IMG/VR virus record: IMGVR_UViG_3300025108_000247
Location: 1-30,071 of that record
Direction: 5' to 3' (one strand)
Length of the DNA: 30,071 nucleotides
Origin: a virus
Below are positions 15,219 to 24,367 of the stretch, piece by piece (the stretch's first letter is position 1; every line of letters starts with the position of its first letter). Under the pieces are notes generated by a model. It saw only the letters and a program-made list of their open reading frames with translations, ran no database searches and had not been told where the DNA came from. The position numbers and the translations under genes are program-made.

Positions 15219-15943
15219 TTTAGCGGATTAGCAGAGAGATAAGAACTAGTTATACCTCCAACAGCACTAATCCCCCCAGCAATAGCTTGTGATCTTGCTT
15301 GATTAGCTTGAGCTTGATCAGCTTGAGCTTGTGATATTTTACCAGCAGCTCTATCCATGTCTGCGTTAGTTCTTTGTTCTTGTGTTTGAAACTCAAATTG
15401 TTTACCAGCGGCTTCAGCAGCTTGAACTCTTTGACCTTCTGATATAGCTATACTTTGCAAACGCTGTTGTTCAGCCATTTTTTGTGATTGTAACTGCTGT
15501 TCGCCTTGAGCTCGTAGTTTTTCATTATTAGCTTCTTGACCCTCAATAGAAGCCGCAACACCTTTTTTACTTTGTAAAGCAGCTTGTGCAAGAGCAGTTG
15601 CTCCACCAGCGCTAGCTCCAGTTTCTCTAATAGTATCTAATGTATTAGCTAGAGCAATATCAGCTTGTTCTATTTGTATCTCAGCAGCTTGTGTAGCTAC
15701 ACCTAAACTAGCAAATGGATTAGATATTTCACCAGATAAATCAGTTGCTAAACCAGCTAAACTTTTAGTTGATTCATAAGGATTTATAATTTGTTGTCTA
15801 CTTTCTTTTAAAGCGTCTAATTCAGCTTGAGCTCTATCTTTAGCTCTACCAGCTCTATTAGCTTGTTTTTTAGCTTGATTAGCTCCTACTGCCGCTCCCA
15901 CACCAGAAACTACCGCGCCTGTTATTGCTGCTACTGCTGCCAT
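15215..15943 (-). CDS. glycine-zipper internal virion / DNA ejection-type protein, 242 residues
   Basis: The N-terminus is a Gly/Ala-rich membrane-like segment (residues 3-21) with small-residue spacing at G9, G14, G16 and G20, followed at once by a basic KKQANRAGRAKDRAQ stretch. The middle is a long Ala/Gln/Glu helix (about 25-220) that looks like a coiled coil. A second Gly/Ala-rich segment (AIAGGISAVGGITSSYL) closes the protein. This layout is common in proteins that leave podovirus heads ahead of the DNA and form a channel through the cell envelope. The gene sits among cargo-type genes, two bases after the GNAT-like gene. The frame ends NPLK, but an open -1 frame continues directly and the true C-terminus may be longer. 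Confidence 0.75.
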   Translation of the reverse strand: MAAVAAITGAVVSGVGAAVGANQAKKQANRAGRAKDRAQAELDALKESRQQIINPYESTKSLAGLATDLSGEISNPFASLGVATQAAEIQIEQADIALANTLDTIRETGASAGGATALAQAALQSKKGVAASIEGQEANNEKLRAQGEQQLQSQKMAEQQRLQSIAISEGQRVQAAEAAGKQFEFQTQEQRTNADMDRAAGKISQAQADQAQANQARSQAIAGGISAVGGITSSYLSANPLK

Positions 15944-15945
15944 AA

Positions 15946-16356
15946 TTAATTTATTTTTTTAGATATTTCATAAGAAGGATTTTTATCTATTGTGTAACCT
16001 AGTTTTCTATGAGTTTCAATTAAACCCTTACTTCTTCCAATACTTAGTATTACTTCAAAGCCGCTATTTTTAGCGACGTTTTCTATTCCGTTTATTAATA
16101 ACTCCATTGCTTGTTTTCTATCTGACTCTCTATAATCTGGATCTGAAACTACCCATTCTATCCAAGCTACTTTTGAGTTTGTTGTATATAAAAAACCTGC
16201 AATTATAGGTTTATTATTTTTTTCAACCATAAAACCACCTGTTCCATTTTCAGGTAGCATGTGTTTAGGTACTGGTACCCACTCTGGCCATTGCTCCCAC
16301 CAAAAGTTCAAAGTTTCCCAGTCACTTTCAATAAGTTTACGTATGTTTAATTCCAT
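15946..16356 (-). CDS. GNAT-like acetyltransferase-fold protein in the tail module
   Basis: The 136-residue product has the order of GNAT N-acetyltransferase elements. An N-terminal strand and helix (NIRKLIESDWETLNFWW) are followed by GGFMVEKNNKPIIAGFLY, then KVAWIEWVVSDPDYR, then a helix (ELLINGIENVAKNSG) and VILSIGRSKGLIETHRKLGY, which corresponds to the last GNAT motif. The acetyl-CoA loop, normally (R/Q)xxGx(G/A), here reads YRESDRKQA (75-83) and lacks both Gly, so cofactor binding may be altered. The Trp-rich WWEQWPEWVPVPKHMLP segment is characteristic of a group seen in marine phage virion operons. The substrate is unknown. A virion protein as target or a structural use of the fold are both possible. 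Confidence 0.8.
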   Translation of the reverse strand: MELNIRKLIESDWETLNFWWEQWPEWVPVPKHMLPENGTGGFMVEKNNKPIIAGFLYTTNSKVAWIEWVVSDPDYRESDRKQAMELLINGIENVAKNSGFEVILSIGRSKGLIETHRKLGYTIDKNPSYEISKKIN

Positions 16357-16366
16357 TTAATTTAAT

Positions 16367-17698
16367 TTAATATGATGATTCTACATAATTTGTAGAAACT
16401 GCGAATAATTCTTTTTTACCACCTAAACTATTATCAACACTCATTTCAACTGTAGCAAAAAAGCCTTTTATACCAGAAGTATCTTGACCCCATAAAACTT
16501 CACCAGGTTGAGAGGTAGTGTTGTTTATTAAATTAGCAAAATATTTATTTTCTTTTGCTTTAAAGTTGTTTTGTAGTATTTGGTTTTGCAAATCTGCTAA
16601 GTTGTTAGCTTGAGTAAGTATATTTATAGCTTTAGTAATAGGTAGTGAAACATCTGAGGATGTAGCCATTGAATTAACTTCCCAATCACCACTACCTTCA
16701 TAGTTTATTGTTTTAAAGTTTTTAACAAGTGATTGATTGCCATTAAATACAAACGTTACGGTTGAATCATTAGAAACACCGTAAAACTTACCTCTTTCTG
16801 TAGATCCACTTTCTAAAGTATAATGCTGCCATATTTTACCATCATGAGCAGAATACATAGATGTGTTTAAGCTAAATATAAAATCAGGTTTAAAGCTTAA
16901 AAAACTAGTCCAACCATTAACACTATCGTCAAAAGAAAGTGTTTTATAAGTACCGTTTTGTTGTATAGATACTGTGTAGTTTTTATTATGTATATCCCAA
17001 CCACCTATTATATCGTCTTCAACTTGTAATGAGCCTAGGTTGTCTCTAAAAAAGTCTTGCATACCATAAGATGATATTTCAGTCAAACCGTCCATAGAGA
17101 GCCTTAAAACAGCGTTTCTTTTTCTATCTGTAAAGTATTTTCTATAACCGTAAACAGCAAAACTTTCTGGGTTTGTACTAATACCATAGTTACCAGCGTA
17201 AGGAATTATTTGACCTATAACCTGTGTTGACGATGTTACAGCAGCATTACCTTCAGCAGAATAAATAGCATCTTTATCAATAAGCGCTCTACTAACTTTA
17301 TCTTCTTGTAAAACTATTAAATTAGTATCTTCAGCGTACAGTTTTTGAATACTACCGTTAGCAGGATCTGCAGACTTAGTTATTTCTTCACCTACTGAAA
17401 ATACATTAGTTCTATTTATACCTGTCCTAGAGTTAAATACACCTGAGTATATAATAGAATTAAATCTATGTTGCTGTCTAGTTTCTTCTTCAACTAAATA
17501 AGCTTTAACTCCAAAATCTACAGACGTGTTGTTATATCCACCTCGTATTCTAGCTTCTTCAATAAACCAATCATTATCATTACTAGAAGCATAGCCACCA
17601 GGTACAATAACTTCGTTAACTGGATCAGCTTGAGTTATAGAACCTATCTTCTTTAACCAAAAAGAGTTAAAATACTTTATATTTAGTGTTGCTGACAT
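16367..17698 (-). CDS. virion protein resembling the C-terminal half of a muzzle / stabilisation protein
   Basis: The 443-residue protein is dominated by beta strands. Its middle contains YRKYFTDRKRNAVLRLSMDG (residues about 183-202) and then LTEISSYGMQDFFRDNLG. This resembles the repeated 'tDk.rn.vlRLs..Gl..IS..GM..fF' segment of large tail-end beta-propeller proteins such as crAss-like muzzle proteins. GGWDIHNKNYTVSIQ and KTLSFDDSVNGWTSFLSFKPD are further blade-like repeats. In related phages this segment can follow the N-terminal part in one chain. Here the N-terminal part appears to be in the gene just upstream, so the protein may assemble with it at the tail tip. The function is inferred from pattern and gene order. 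Confidence 0.6.
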   Translation of the reverse strand: MSATLNIKYFNSFWLKKIGSITQADPVNEVIVPGGYASSNDNDWFIEEARIRGGYNNTSVDFGVKAYLVEEETRQQHRFNSIIYSGVFNSRTGINRTNVFSVGEEITKSADPANGSIQKLYAEDTNLIVLQEDKVSRALIDKDAIYSAEGNAAVTSSTQVIGQIIPYAGNYGISTNPESFAVYGYRKYFTDRKRNAVLRLSMDGLTEISSYGMQDFFRDNLGSLQVEDDIIGGWDIHNKNYTVSIQQNGTYKTLSFDDSVNGWTSFLSFKPDFIFSLNTSMYSAHDGKIWQHYTLESGSTERGKFYGVSNDSTVTFVFNGNQSLVKNFKTINYEGSGDWEVNSMATSSDVSLPITKAINILTQANNLADLQNQILQNNFKAKENKYFANLINNTTSQPGEVLWGQDTSGIKGFFATVEMSVDNSLGGKKELFAVSTNYVESSY

Positions 17699-17730
17699 AT
17701 TTTATTATCACTTATTTTATAATATTATTA

Positions 17731-20700
17731 CTAATAATCTATAAACTCATATTTAACTAGATTGCTAGTAGATCCACACATTGTCCTGTAACTAGTAGTA
17801 AAAGCTTCTCTAGTTTTATAACCATCCGTATCTACAGCTGTAGTTGATGTAGTAAATGTTTGTATATAATTAGTAAACTTAACGGCAAATCTAAGTTTTA
17901 ACGTGTCTTTATTGCCAGAAGAACTTGGTTCATATATATAATTATTATAAGAGTTAGAAGGAAAAGTTTGAGCAGGAGCATTGTCGAACGTGGTGTCTTC
18001 AAAAAACTCTCTAACCATATGAGCATATGGGGTTCTTGCAAAATACTCTTCTGTACCTACTGTAATATCACAAGCTGATTCAGGAGTATTAATATTGGTT
18101 ACTCTTTGTACTATATAGCCAAAATAATCTGCATCTCTTCCTGACCCCGCCGCCATATTTGTTCCATACAATGGTACGCATGTTGGGTAATTTGCATCAT
18201 TTACATTGACCCAGCAAGCAGCGTATCTAGCAGTATTATCATCTTCTTGGTCAGCTCGCGTTTTTATTTTGCATGTTATAAAATACTGGTTGAGAGCATT
18301 AAAAGCTATAGGAAAATTAGAAGAAGACGTTGAATTATCTGTATTAGCTGTTGAAAGAACTTGATCAATATCGTTTAAATCATTACTTATACTTGTACCG
18401 TTAGAATCATTAACACTAGTTTTTGACCAAGTACCACCTGAATTAGATCTTTTATATATAGTCCACTCATAATAAGCGTTAGCAGCGGGTGCAGCTATCG
18501 CGTATGTTTTTCGTTGAACTTCAACCATTAAATCTAATTGTATTTCAGTGTAAGCTTCAGTAAAACCAGCCGTGCCAAGTCTAACAGGATCTCCATATGG
18601 CCAAGTTGTAACAGGCATATCGCTAATAGCTAATTCACTTCCAGCTATATACCAACCAAAAGTTCTATTAGTTAAACCACCGTCTGGATCAGAAGCTGTT
18701 TCAATTTCAGCTTCAAATTGTCTAGCGTCTGGATTATTAGGATCATACGTAAACAAGCAAGATGTTTTTAAATTAGATGATATTTGTTTTGGAACTATTC
18801 TTACTGTTTTTTCATATTCATCAGACAGCAATTGGCCTCCTCCAGCTGGTGTAGATCCTTGACTATTGATATTTTGATTACCACTAGCGAAATATGATAA
18901 GGTGTCTTTAACTTTTATTTTCCAAGTATAATAACCAATACTTAAATCATAATTTGTTGTTACAGCACCGCTTGTATGGTTTATAAGAAAGTTTTCAGGA
19001 GCAATCGACAAAGGTTTTGGAGGAATTTGAGTAAAAAATACACCTGAATCATTATACCAATTAGTAGGCGTGAATGTCCAGTGAGCACCATTAGACTTAA
19101 CAAGTAGCCCATTAGAAAAAACATCTTGCCCTTGTTCATACTCTAATAGTGGTAACTGTAAAGAACTTGGATCACCGTTTAATGAGTTTAGCAAATAAGG
19201 ATTATTATTAGTTAAACTCAATAGCTCACCTTCTTGTGATAAAGAAAACTGAACAGAATCATAGCCAGTTAATGTAGCTCCGTCGTATACGTCTTGCACA
19301 GAGTTTAAAACAAAAGTATATTGGTTGTTTTGTAATGAAATAGAACCCCAATAACTTAAATTATCTAATTCACTCGCTTGTCCTGAAAGCCTGACTCTAT
19401 ATTTACCAAGATTTGGATCTAAAGGATCTGTTTCTTGATATAAAACAAAAGAACTGCTAACATCTAAAGGTGTGGACGCGTTGTTTGTAACTTGTATATA
19501 TGGTGCTGGTACGTTTGTTGGATCGTCTATATAAGATTGAGATCTAAGACCTGTTGTTAATATAGGAGTGCCCTCGGCTGTTAAAATACTAAAAAAGTCA
19601 GTTATCCAAGGTGAATCAACAGTCCCAGTGTCTTCAGTTATATCTCCACTAGGATTTTGAAACTCGTTATATAAAAAATTTGGATTAGAGACTCCAATAG
19701 CACCTTCTGAACCGGTTGAAACATCTTCGTTTAAATCAGAGATTAATCCAGCGGTACTAGTTTCCCAAAATATATCTAATAAAGAATTTACAGGTTCTGT
19801 TTCATAAACAGCTAAAATAGGGTTCATATCGCCACTAGTAACGCCAATAGCACCAGATAAAGTAGATATTCTTGCTATCAATGGATTTGTGTCTAGTTGA
19901 TAAAAGTTATCATCACTAGTTATATCACTCGCGGCCATGTTTAGATCACTAGCAGTAGCTATAGTAGAAGCCGTATCTGTTGATCTACCAGGATAATATT
20001 GAGCGTTGTATTGATCATTAGGAGGAGCTGCGTCTCTTACATTTTGAACTCTACCAAATAATCTTACTGAACTTCTATATTGTTTTTGATCTGGTCCAAC
20101 TTCTGATAAATCTCTAGGTATTTTATTAATGTTATCATTTAGTAAAACAACATGCGCTGTTAAATTATCTTCGTTATTTGGAAATGGTGTTCCTGAAGTT
20201 GCGGTCGGGTAACCATTTAGTATTCCAGGTAAATAACAATTATAATATTCTTGTTCTGTTTGTTTAACTACAACTTTATAAGAATACCAACCAGTTTGAT
20301 TTATAGTGTAAGCAAACTTTATATCATTGTCTAAAGAAGAATTATACAAGTATTTACTACTAATACTACCATCAGCTGTTACAGTATAAGTTCCCGCATT
20401 TTCAACAACATTCGTAACTTTAACATAGTCTTTAAATTCACCTCTTAAATAGTCTCCAACTCTAGGAACGCTACCATTATTTGGATTGTTTGTAGAGTCT
20501 AGCGTAAACTCTAATTCATCTTGGTTAGGTGAATCAAATGAAGCGAAGTTTATAGAAAACCCAATACCAGAAAAATTAGGATCTTTTACTCTTATAGCAT
20601 ACAACCCGGGTGTGCCTTGAGATAAGTTCTTGTTACTATCTATACCTAAACCATTACTAGTTTCGTTAATAACTAACTGTATTTGATCACCAAACCAATC

Positions 20701-22371
20701 ACGAGTGTTTGTAGCGCCTGATGAACGATATTGGTGATATATAGTGGATCCACCGCTAAAATTACCATTAGCTTCTGTACCTTGAGAATTAACAGGTGAC
20801 AATATAACAGGTGATTGTCTACCAAATTTATCAGCTAAAACAAAACCAATTTGATAGTTTCTATTTTGTTTAAGAGTATGATTAGGATATTCTATAAAAT
20901 CATCAGATACATTAGTGTTTTTATCAAAAGCACCAACATAGTAATTTATATTAACAGGAGGTGTATTTTGATCATAAAAATTACCATACATAACTCTATT
21001 ACCCGATGTTTCTTGTGATAAAGCTCTAACAGGTACTTTATCGTAAACTCTAGTAGTTTGAAATTGAGGTAGCGTTTTATATGGTTTTCTTGATTGATAT
21101 TCGTAGTTATAAATATTAGTTTGCTCAGAGTTTAAATCTGTTACAGGTATAGTTTCTAATACTTTAACAGATAAAGCATCAGATTCTTTATACAATATAT
21201 CTATAGCTTGAATTTTATACTCTGAGTTTAAGTTAGATCCTTTGCAAGGTAGTGGTATTAATAACTCTATATTATTAATTTCATTTTCCATAAACTCAAT
21301 AATAGTAGATCTATACGAGGCGTCTTCGTCTCCACTATGAAAATAACCTTTTTGCTTAGGTACATATGCTATTTGAGTGAATGGAGCTATTAAAGAATAT
21401 TCACTATCATCAAATTTAAATCTATAAGAAAATCTAATATATTTATCTTCTATTAAATCAGGATCACCAGGCCAAGAAACATTATCTTCTTGGTTTGTCA
21501 TTGTTGATTTTAAAAATGTAACAGTGCCACCAGCATCTATAGTTACACTAGCATCTACTAAAGTAGTTGTTGCTCCTACTTGGGTTTTTAAAGTTACCTC
21601 GTATGGTGATGTAGAACTAACAGTATTAACAGTAACATAATCAGAGCCTTCTATAGCTACACTAGCGTCTGAATTTTTAGCTACAACTACCATTCCAACC
21701 TCTATTTTGTTATTAAAACTAGAGAAAGTAATTATATTACTACTAGAAGAAGCTTGTGATGTTACACTAGTAGTTTTCTTTATTAATTTTATTGAATCGT
21801 ATGGGTTATATTTAGCTACAGATATTTGTGATTCAGAAGTATAATATTCAGAACCTTCACTTACAGCTTCTAAAGCTCTATCTAAACTTATTTTTCTTGG
21901 TTGATTTCTATTATCAGTAAAAAACAACATTTCTTCTATAATATTTACGCCTAGAACTTTATTTGTTGTTGAAAAATTTAAAAAATCACCAGTTAAAATT
22001 TTAGAGTAAGTATTAGTATTTTGATTAAAAACACATATATGGCATTCGTAATTACCGCTATTGTAATTATTTTCATCATAAACATATGATGGATTATTAG
22101 GATCAAGATCAGTGTAATTAGTGACAAAAGTTACAACTCTATTGTTTATTTTGTCTACATAATAACCTATTATTTCACAGTCATTAGAATAAGGAAGATC
22201 AACAGTAACATTGGCATTACCTATAATGTTTTCTAAAGCACCTACATCAGCGTCTTCTGATTTACCTACAGATATATTCTGCGCGTCACGATATTCACCA
22301 TTTGGTAGTAATCTATCGTCTAAGTCTTTATTCATCTTAGACTTTAGAAAAGTATTTTTAATTTCAGCCAT
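17731..22371 (-). CDS. large muzzle / fibre-type virion protein with Ig-like insertions, 1546 residues
   Basis: The N-terminus, with KSKMNKDLDDRLLPNGEYRDA and later DVGALENIIGN, is the typical opening of large tail-end stabilisation or muzzle proteins of podoviruses. A beta-rich body follows, with FSYRFKFDDSEYSLIAPFTQ near residue 320, NRVMYGNFYDQ near 460 and GFVLADKFGRQSPVIL shortly after. After about 550 the chain is Ser/Thr/Asn-rich with strand repeats. A cadherin/Ig-like block near 1110-1200 (FLINHTSGAVTTNYDLS, then YTWKIKVKD) suggests surface-exposed adhesion domains. No catalytic motif is visible. The protein probably closes the tail and carries host-binding modules. It is the longest structural gene apart from the giant ejection-type protein, and it follows a ring-like protein by six bases. 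Confidence 0.7.
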   Translation of the reverse strand: MAEIKNTFLKSKMNKDLDDRLLPNGEYRDAQNISVGKSEDADVGALENIIGNANVTVDLPYSNDCEIIGYYVDKINNRVVTFVTNYTDLDPNNPSYVYDENNYNSGNYECHICVFNQNTNTYSKILTGDFLNFSTTNKVLGVNIIEEMLFFTDNRNQPRKISLDRALEAVSEGSEYYTSESQISVAKYNPYDSIKLIKKTTSVTSQASSSSNIITFSSFNNKIEVGMVVVAKNSDASVAIEGSDYVTVNTVSSTSPYEVTLKTQVGATTTLVDASVTIDAGGTVTFLKSTMTNQEDNVSWPGDPDLIEDKYIRFSYRFKFDDSEYSLIAPFTQIAYVPKQKGYFHSGDEDASYRSTIIEFMENEINNIELLIPLPCKGSNLNSEYKIQAIDILYKESDALSVKVLETIPVTDLNSEQTNIYNYEYQSRKPYKTLPQFQTTRVYDKVPVRALSQETSGNRVMYGNFYDQNTPPVNINYYVGAFDKNTNVSDDFIEYPNHTLKQNRNYQIGFVLADKFGRQSPVILSPVNSQGTEANGNFSGGSTIYHQYRSSGATNTRDWFGDQIQLVINETSNGLGIDSNKNLSQGTPGLYAIRVKDPNFSGIGFSINFASFDSPNQDELEFTLDSTNNPNNGSVPRVGDYLRGEFKDYVKVTNVVENAGTYTVTADGSISSKYLYNSSLDNDIKFAYTINQTGWYSYKVVVKQTEQEYYNCYLPGILNGYPTATSGTPFPNNEDNLTAHVVLLNDNINKIPRDLSEVGPDQKQYRSSVRLFGRVQNVRDAAPPNDQYNAQYYPGRSTDTASTIATASDLNMAASDITSDDNFYQLDTNPLIARISTLSGAIGVTSGDMNPILAVYETEPVNSLLDIFWETSTAGLISDLNEDVSTGSEGAIGVSNPNFLYNEFQNPSGDITEDTGTVDSPWITDFFSILTAEGTPILTTGLRSQSYIDDPTNVPAPYIQVTNNASTPLDVSSSFVLYQETDPLDPNLGKYRVRLSGQASELDNLSYWGSISLQNNQYTFVLNSVQDVYDGATLTGYDSVQFSLSQEGELLSLTNNNPYLLNSLNGDPSSLQLPLLEYEQGQDVFSNGLLVKSNGAHWTFTPTNWYNDSGVFFTQIPPKPLSIAPENFLINHTSGAVTTNYDLSIGYYTWKIKVKDTLSYFASGNQNINSQGSTPAGGGQLLSDEYEKTVRIVPKQISSNLKTSCLFTYDPNNPDARQFEAEIETASDPDGGLTNRTFGWYIAGSELAISDMPVTTWPYGDPVRLGTAGFTEAYTEIQLDLMVEVQRKTYAIAAPAANAYYEWTIYKRSNSGGTWSKTSVNDSNGTSISNDLNDIDQVLSTANTDNSTSSSNFPIAFNALNQYFITCKIKTRADQEDDNTARYAACWVNVNDANYPTCVPLYGTNMAAGSGRDADYFGYIVQRVTNINTPESACDITVGTEEYFARTPYAHMVREFFEDTTFDNAPAQTFPSNSYNNYIYEPSSSGNKDTLKLRFAVKFTNYIQTFTTSTTAVDTDGYKTREAFTTSYRTMCGSTSNLVKYEFIDY

Positions 22372-22377
22372 TTAATT

Positions 22378-23601
22378 TTAGTGTTTTATCCATTTAGACT
22401 TACCTCGCATAACTTGTATAAACTCATTTAGCTTGATATTAGATAATCTTATTTTAGCGTTTCTTAATTTAGCACTTTTTTCTTGACGTAATCTTTGTAC
22501 TAGATACTCAGGTTGATTAGCTCTAGTAGAAACTATAGCATGTAAAATATAAGCGTATATAGCTTCTTCTGACATTTTAGGTATTCTAGTGTCTAGATCA
22601 TATGCTAAACCATCAGAAACGTACTCTAAAATGATTAAGCGATCAACTAAATCATTTGAAAAAGAAAACTTATTTTCTCTTTCATTTATTGTAAACCAAC
22701 CGTTAATCTGACTAACCTCAGGTTGTATACCATAAAAACCACTATTCCAAGCAAAACCTTGACCAAAACCACCACCGTATATATTAGCCCAAACAGGTGA
22801 TCCGTCTTGTATTTGATTATTTATAACTCCAATACCATTAGTGTCCCATCGCTGTTCTGTTTGCGATGTACCTTGAGTATTGTTGTTGAAGTTATCTTGC
22901 GTTGGTATACCTTGAGCATCTTGTAAAGGATTTTCATAAGGATTACTTGTTAGTGTAGTAGGATATATAATATGTTTAATACCAGACTTATCAACCCAAG
23001 ACATGTTTACATAATTTACATAGTCTTGAGGCATTGGCACGCTTAAGCTAGGTGGTATAGTTAATTCTTGAGACTTTACACTTTTCAATGTATCGTAACT
23101 AAACTCTTGCATTGCTCTTTTAGCAAAGAAAACTACATCTGTTCTTTTAACATCAGATATAATTTTACCAGTACCAACATAAGCAACCATAAAGTTTGTT
23201 ATAATGTCATCTAGTTTTGTATATGAATATGAACCCCAGTTTTCTTCTACAGTATTACCGTAAGCGTCTCTATCACCATAGTTACCACCTTCAAGTGATT
23301 TTAATTGAACAGCAACTGAAGTATTTTCAGCTAGTCCTGTAGTGAAAGTTATAACATTATCTACAACAGTATACTCAGCTACATACTCTGTGTAAACTAA
23401 ATCACCAGGTGCTGCTGTATATAGTTTAAAGTTATTTAAAGCGTAGTTAGTTTCTAGAGGATTATAACTTCCAAAAACTAAATCTGTATCAAATGTAGTG
23501 GGGCCAAAAATAGTTTGGCCAGCTGTTGATAAAAAGCTCTGTGCTCCTGCGTAATATTGGCGATTGTTTTCGGTTATTAAACCTCCATTAGGTGTAGGCA
23601 T
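22378..23601 (-). CDS. virion ring / tail adaptor-like protein, 407 residues
   Basis: The product starts MPTPNGGLITENNRQYYAGAQ and has a beta-rich N-terminal domain to about 110. A mixed central region (DDIITNFMVAYVGTGKIISDVKR ... FFAKRAMQEFSYDTLK) carries long helices. The Asn/Gln-rich insertion near 235-300 is followed by the helical end EEAIYAYILHAIVSTRAN, a basic LRNAKIRLSNIKLNEF helix and the terminus KSKWIKH. This ending recurs in head-tail ring proteins of Bacteroidota and marine phages as far as I recall. The position between another ring-like gene and the muzzle-type gene supports a role in the short tail or neck. It is not an enzyme by any visible motif. Confidence 0.65.
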   Translation of the reverse strand: MPTPNGGLITENNRQYYAGAQSFLSTAGQTIFGPTTFDTDLVFGSYNPLETNYALNNFKLYTAAPGDLVYTEYVAEYTVVDNVITFTTGLAENTSVAVQLKSLEGGNYGDRDAYGNTVEENWGSYSYTKLDDIITNFMVAYVGTGKIISDVKRTDVVFFAKRAMQEFSYDTLKSVKSQELTIPPSLSVPMPQDYVNYVNMSWVDKSGIKHIIYPTTLTSNPYENPLQDAQGIPTQDNFNNNTQGTSQTEQRWDTNGIGVINNQIQDGSPVWANIYGGGFGQGFAWNSGFYGIQPEVSQINGWFTINERENKFSFSNDLVDRLIILEYVSDGLAYDLDTRIPKMSEEAIYAYILHAIVSTRANQPEYLVQRLRQEKSAKLRNAKIRLSNIKLNEFIQVMRGKSKWIKH

Positions 23602-23607
23602 AGTTTA

Positions 23608-24300
23608 TTAGCTTTTTTGATTTATTTCTTCTGATTGTATTTCTTGAGCGGCTAGTTGAACTATTTGATAGTCTTTAACTACAACTCCAGCATACAATAA
23701 TACTTTTATAATTACCTCAGGTTGCTCTGACACATCTAACTCAAAGTCTGTAGAGTTAGCAGCGTCGTATGCGTAATAGTTTTGCCCTTCAGGTATAGTG
23801 AAGTTCCATACAACATCAGCTGGTTTTTTAACATAAGAAACGCTGATGTTTGAGTTTATACTAGCTGGTTTTAAATACAACTTATTGTCTTCGTATAAAT
23901 ACAATGGATATTTTTCCGTGGGTTTTGTTAAAGGCGATTGATTTACATATAGAAGATCATTTCTTTGAATCAATTGAGCTTCTGTATCGTCTTTATAAAC
24001 AACAGTACCTAATCTATATAAGTCTGTTGGTAGTGTGAAGTGATCTGTTGAATAACTAGCTGTTGCATATTTTTTAAATATAGCTATTTTTTCATCAATA
24101 TTTTTTATACGATCAGCATACTCGCTGTCATTATCTGGCACTCTAAGTTGTTGGTTTAAACTTTCAAAATAGTTTTCAAAAGTTTCAAGTTGAACTTGAG
24201 TAGCTATCTTATTAAACTCATCAGGCGTCATATAGCCTCTTTGTTCTTTATTTAGTATTAATAAGACTGTTTTATAAACCGTGTCTACACTTATTGCCAT
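23608..24300 (-). CDS. head-tail connector / ring-like protein, 230 residues
   Basis: The product begins MAISVDTVYKTVLLILNKEQ, then RGYMTPDEFNKIATQVQLET and FENYFESLNQ, a helical N-terminal domain I associate with marine phage connector proteins. The second half is beta-rich with FTLPTDLYRLGTVVYKDD, PLYLYEDNKLYLKP and SVSYVKKPADVVWNF. This strand-turn pattern recalls tail tubular or ring adaptor proteins. It ends with a helix rich in Gln and Glu. The gene is preceded by a UUCG-loop hairpin and starts the ring-muzzle part of the operon. The assignment is by pattern and gene order. Confidence 0.65.
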   Translation of the reverse strand: MAISVDTVYKTVLLILNKEQRGYMTPDEFNKIATQVQLETFENYFESLNQQLRVPDNDSEYADRIKNIDEKIAIFKKYATASYSTDHFTLPTDLYRLGTVVYKDDTEAQLIQRNDLLYVNQSPLTKPTEKYPLYLYEDNKLYLKPASINSNISVSYVKKPADVVWNFTIPEGQNYYAYDAANSTDFELDVSEQPEVIIKVLLYAGVVVKDYQIVQLAAQEIQSEEINQKS

Positions 24301-24326
24301 TTGTTATTTTTTTATTATAATACACA

Positions 24327-24348
24327 GAAGACCGCCGAAGCGATCTCC
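24327..24348 (-). terminator. UUCG-tetraloop hairpin, attenuator or processing site
   Basis: On the - strand the sequence GAGATCGC TTCG GCGGTCTTC forms an eight-pair stem (with G-U wobbles) closed by the very stable C(UUCG)G tetraloop. It lies about 20 bases after the 277-residue gene stop and 27 bases before the next start. The bases after the stem are only moderately T-rich, so it may be a weak terminator, an mRNA-stabilising stem or an RNase site rather than a full stop. Confidence 0.7.
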
Positions 24349-24367
24349 TATATATTAGTATTACATG

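Noticed and set aside
15205-15225. Classical -1 slippery heptamer at the possible frameshift
   Set aside because: The bases around CCG CTA AAG do not form X XXY YYZ, so only the open frame is reported, not a recognised programmed site.
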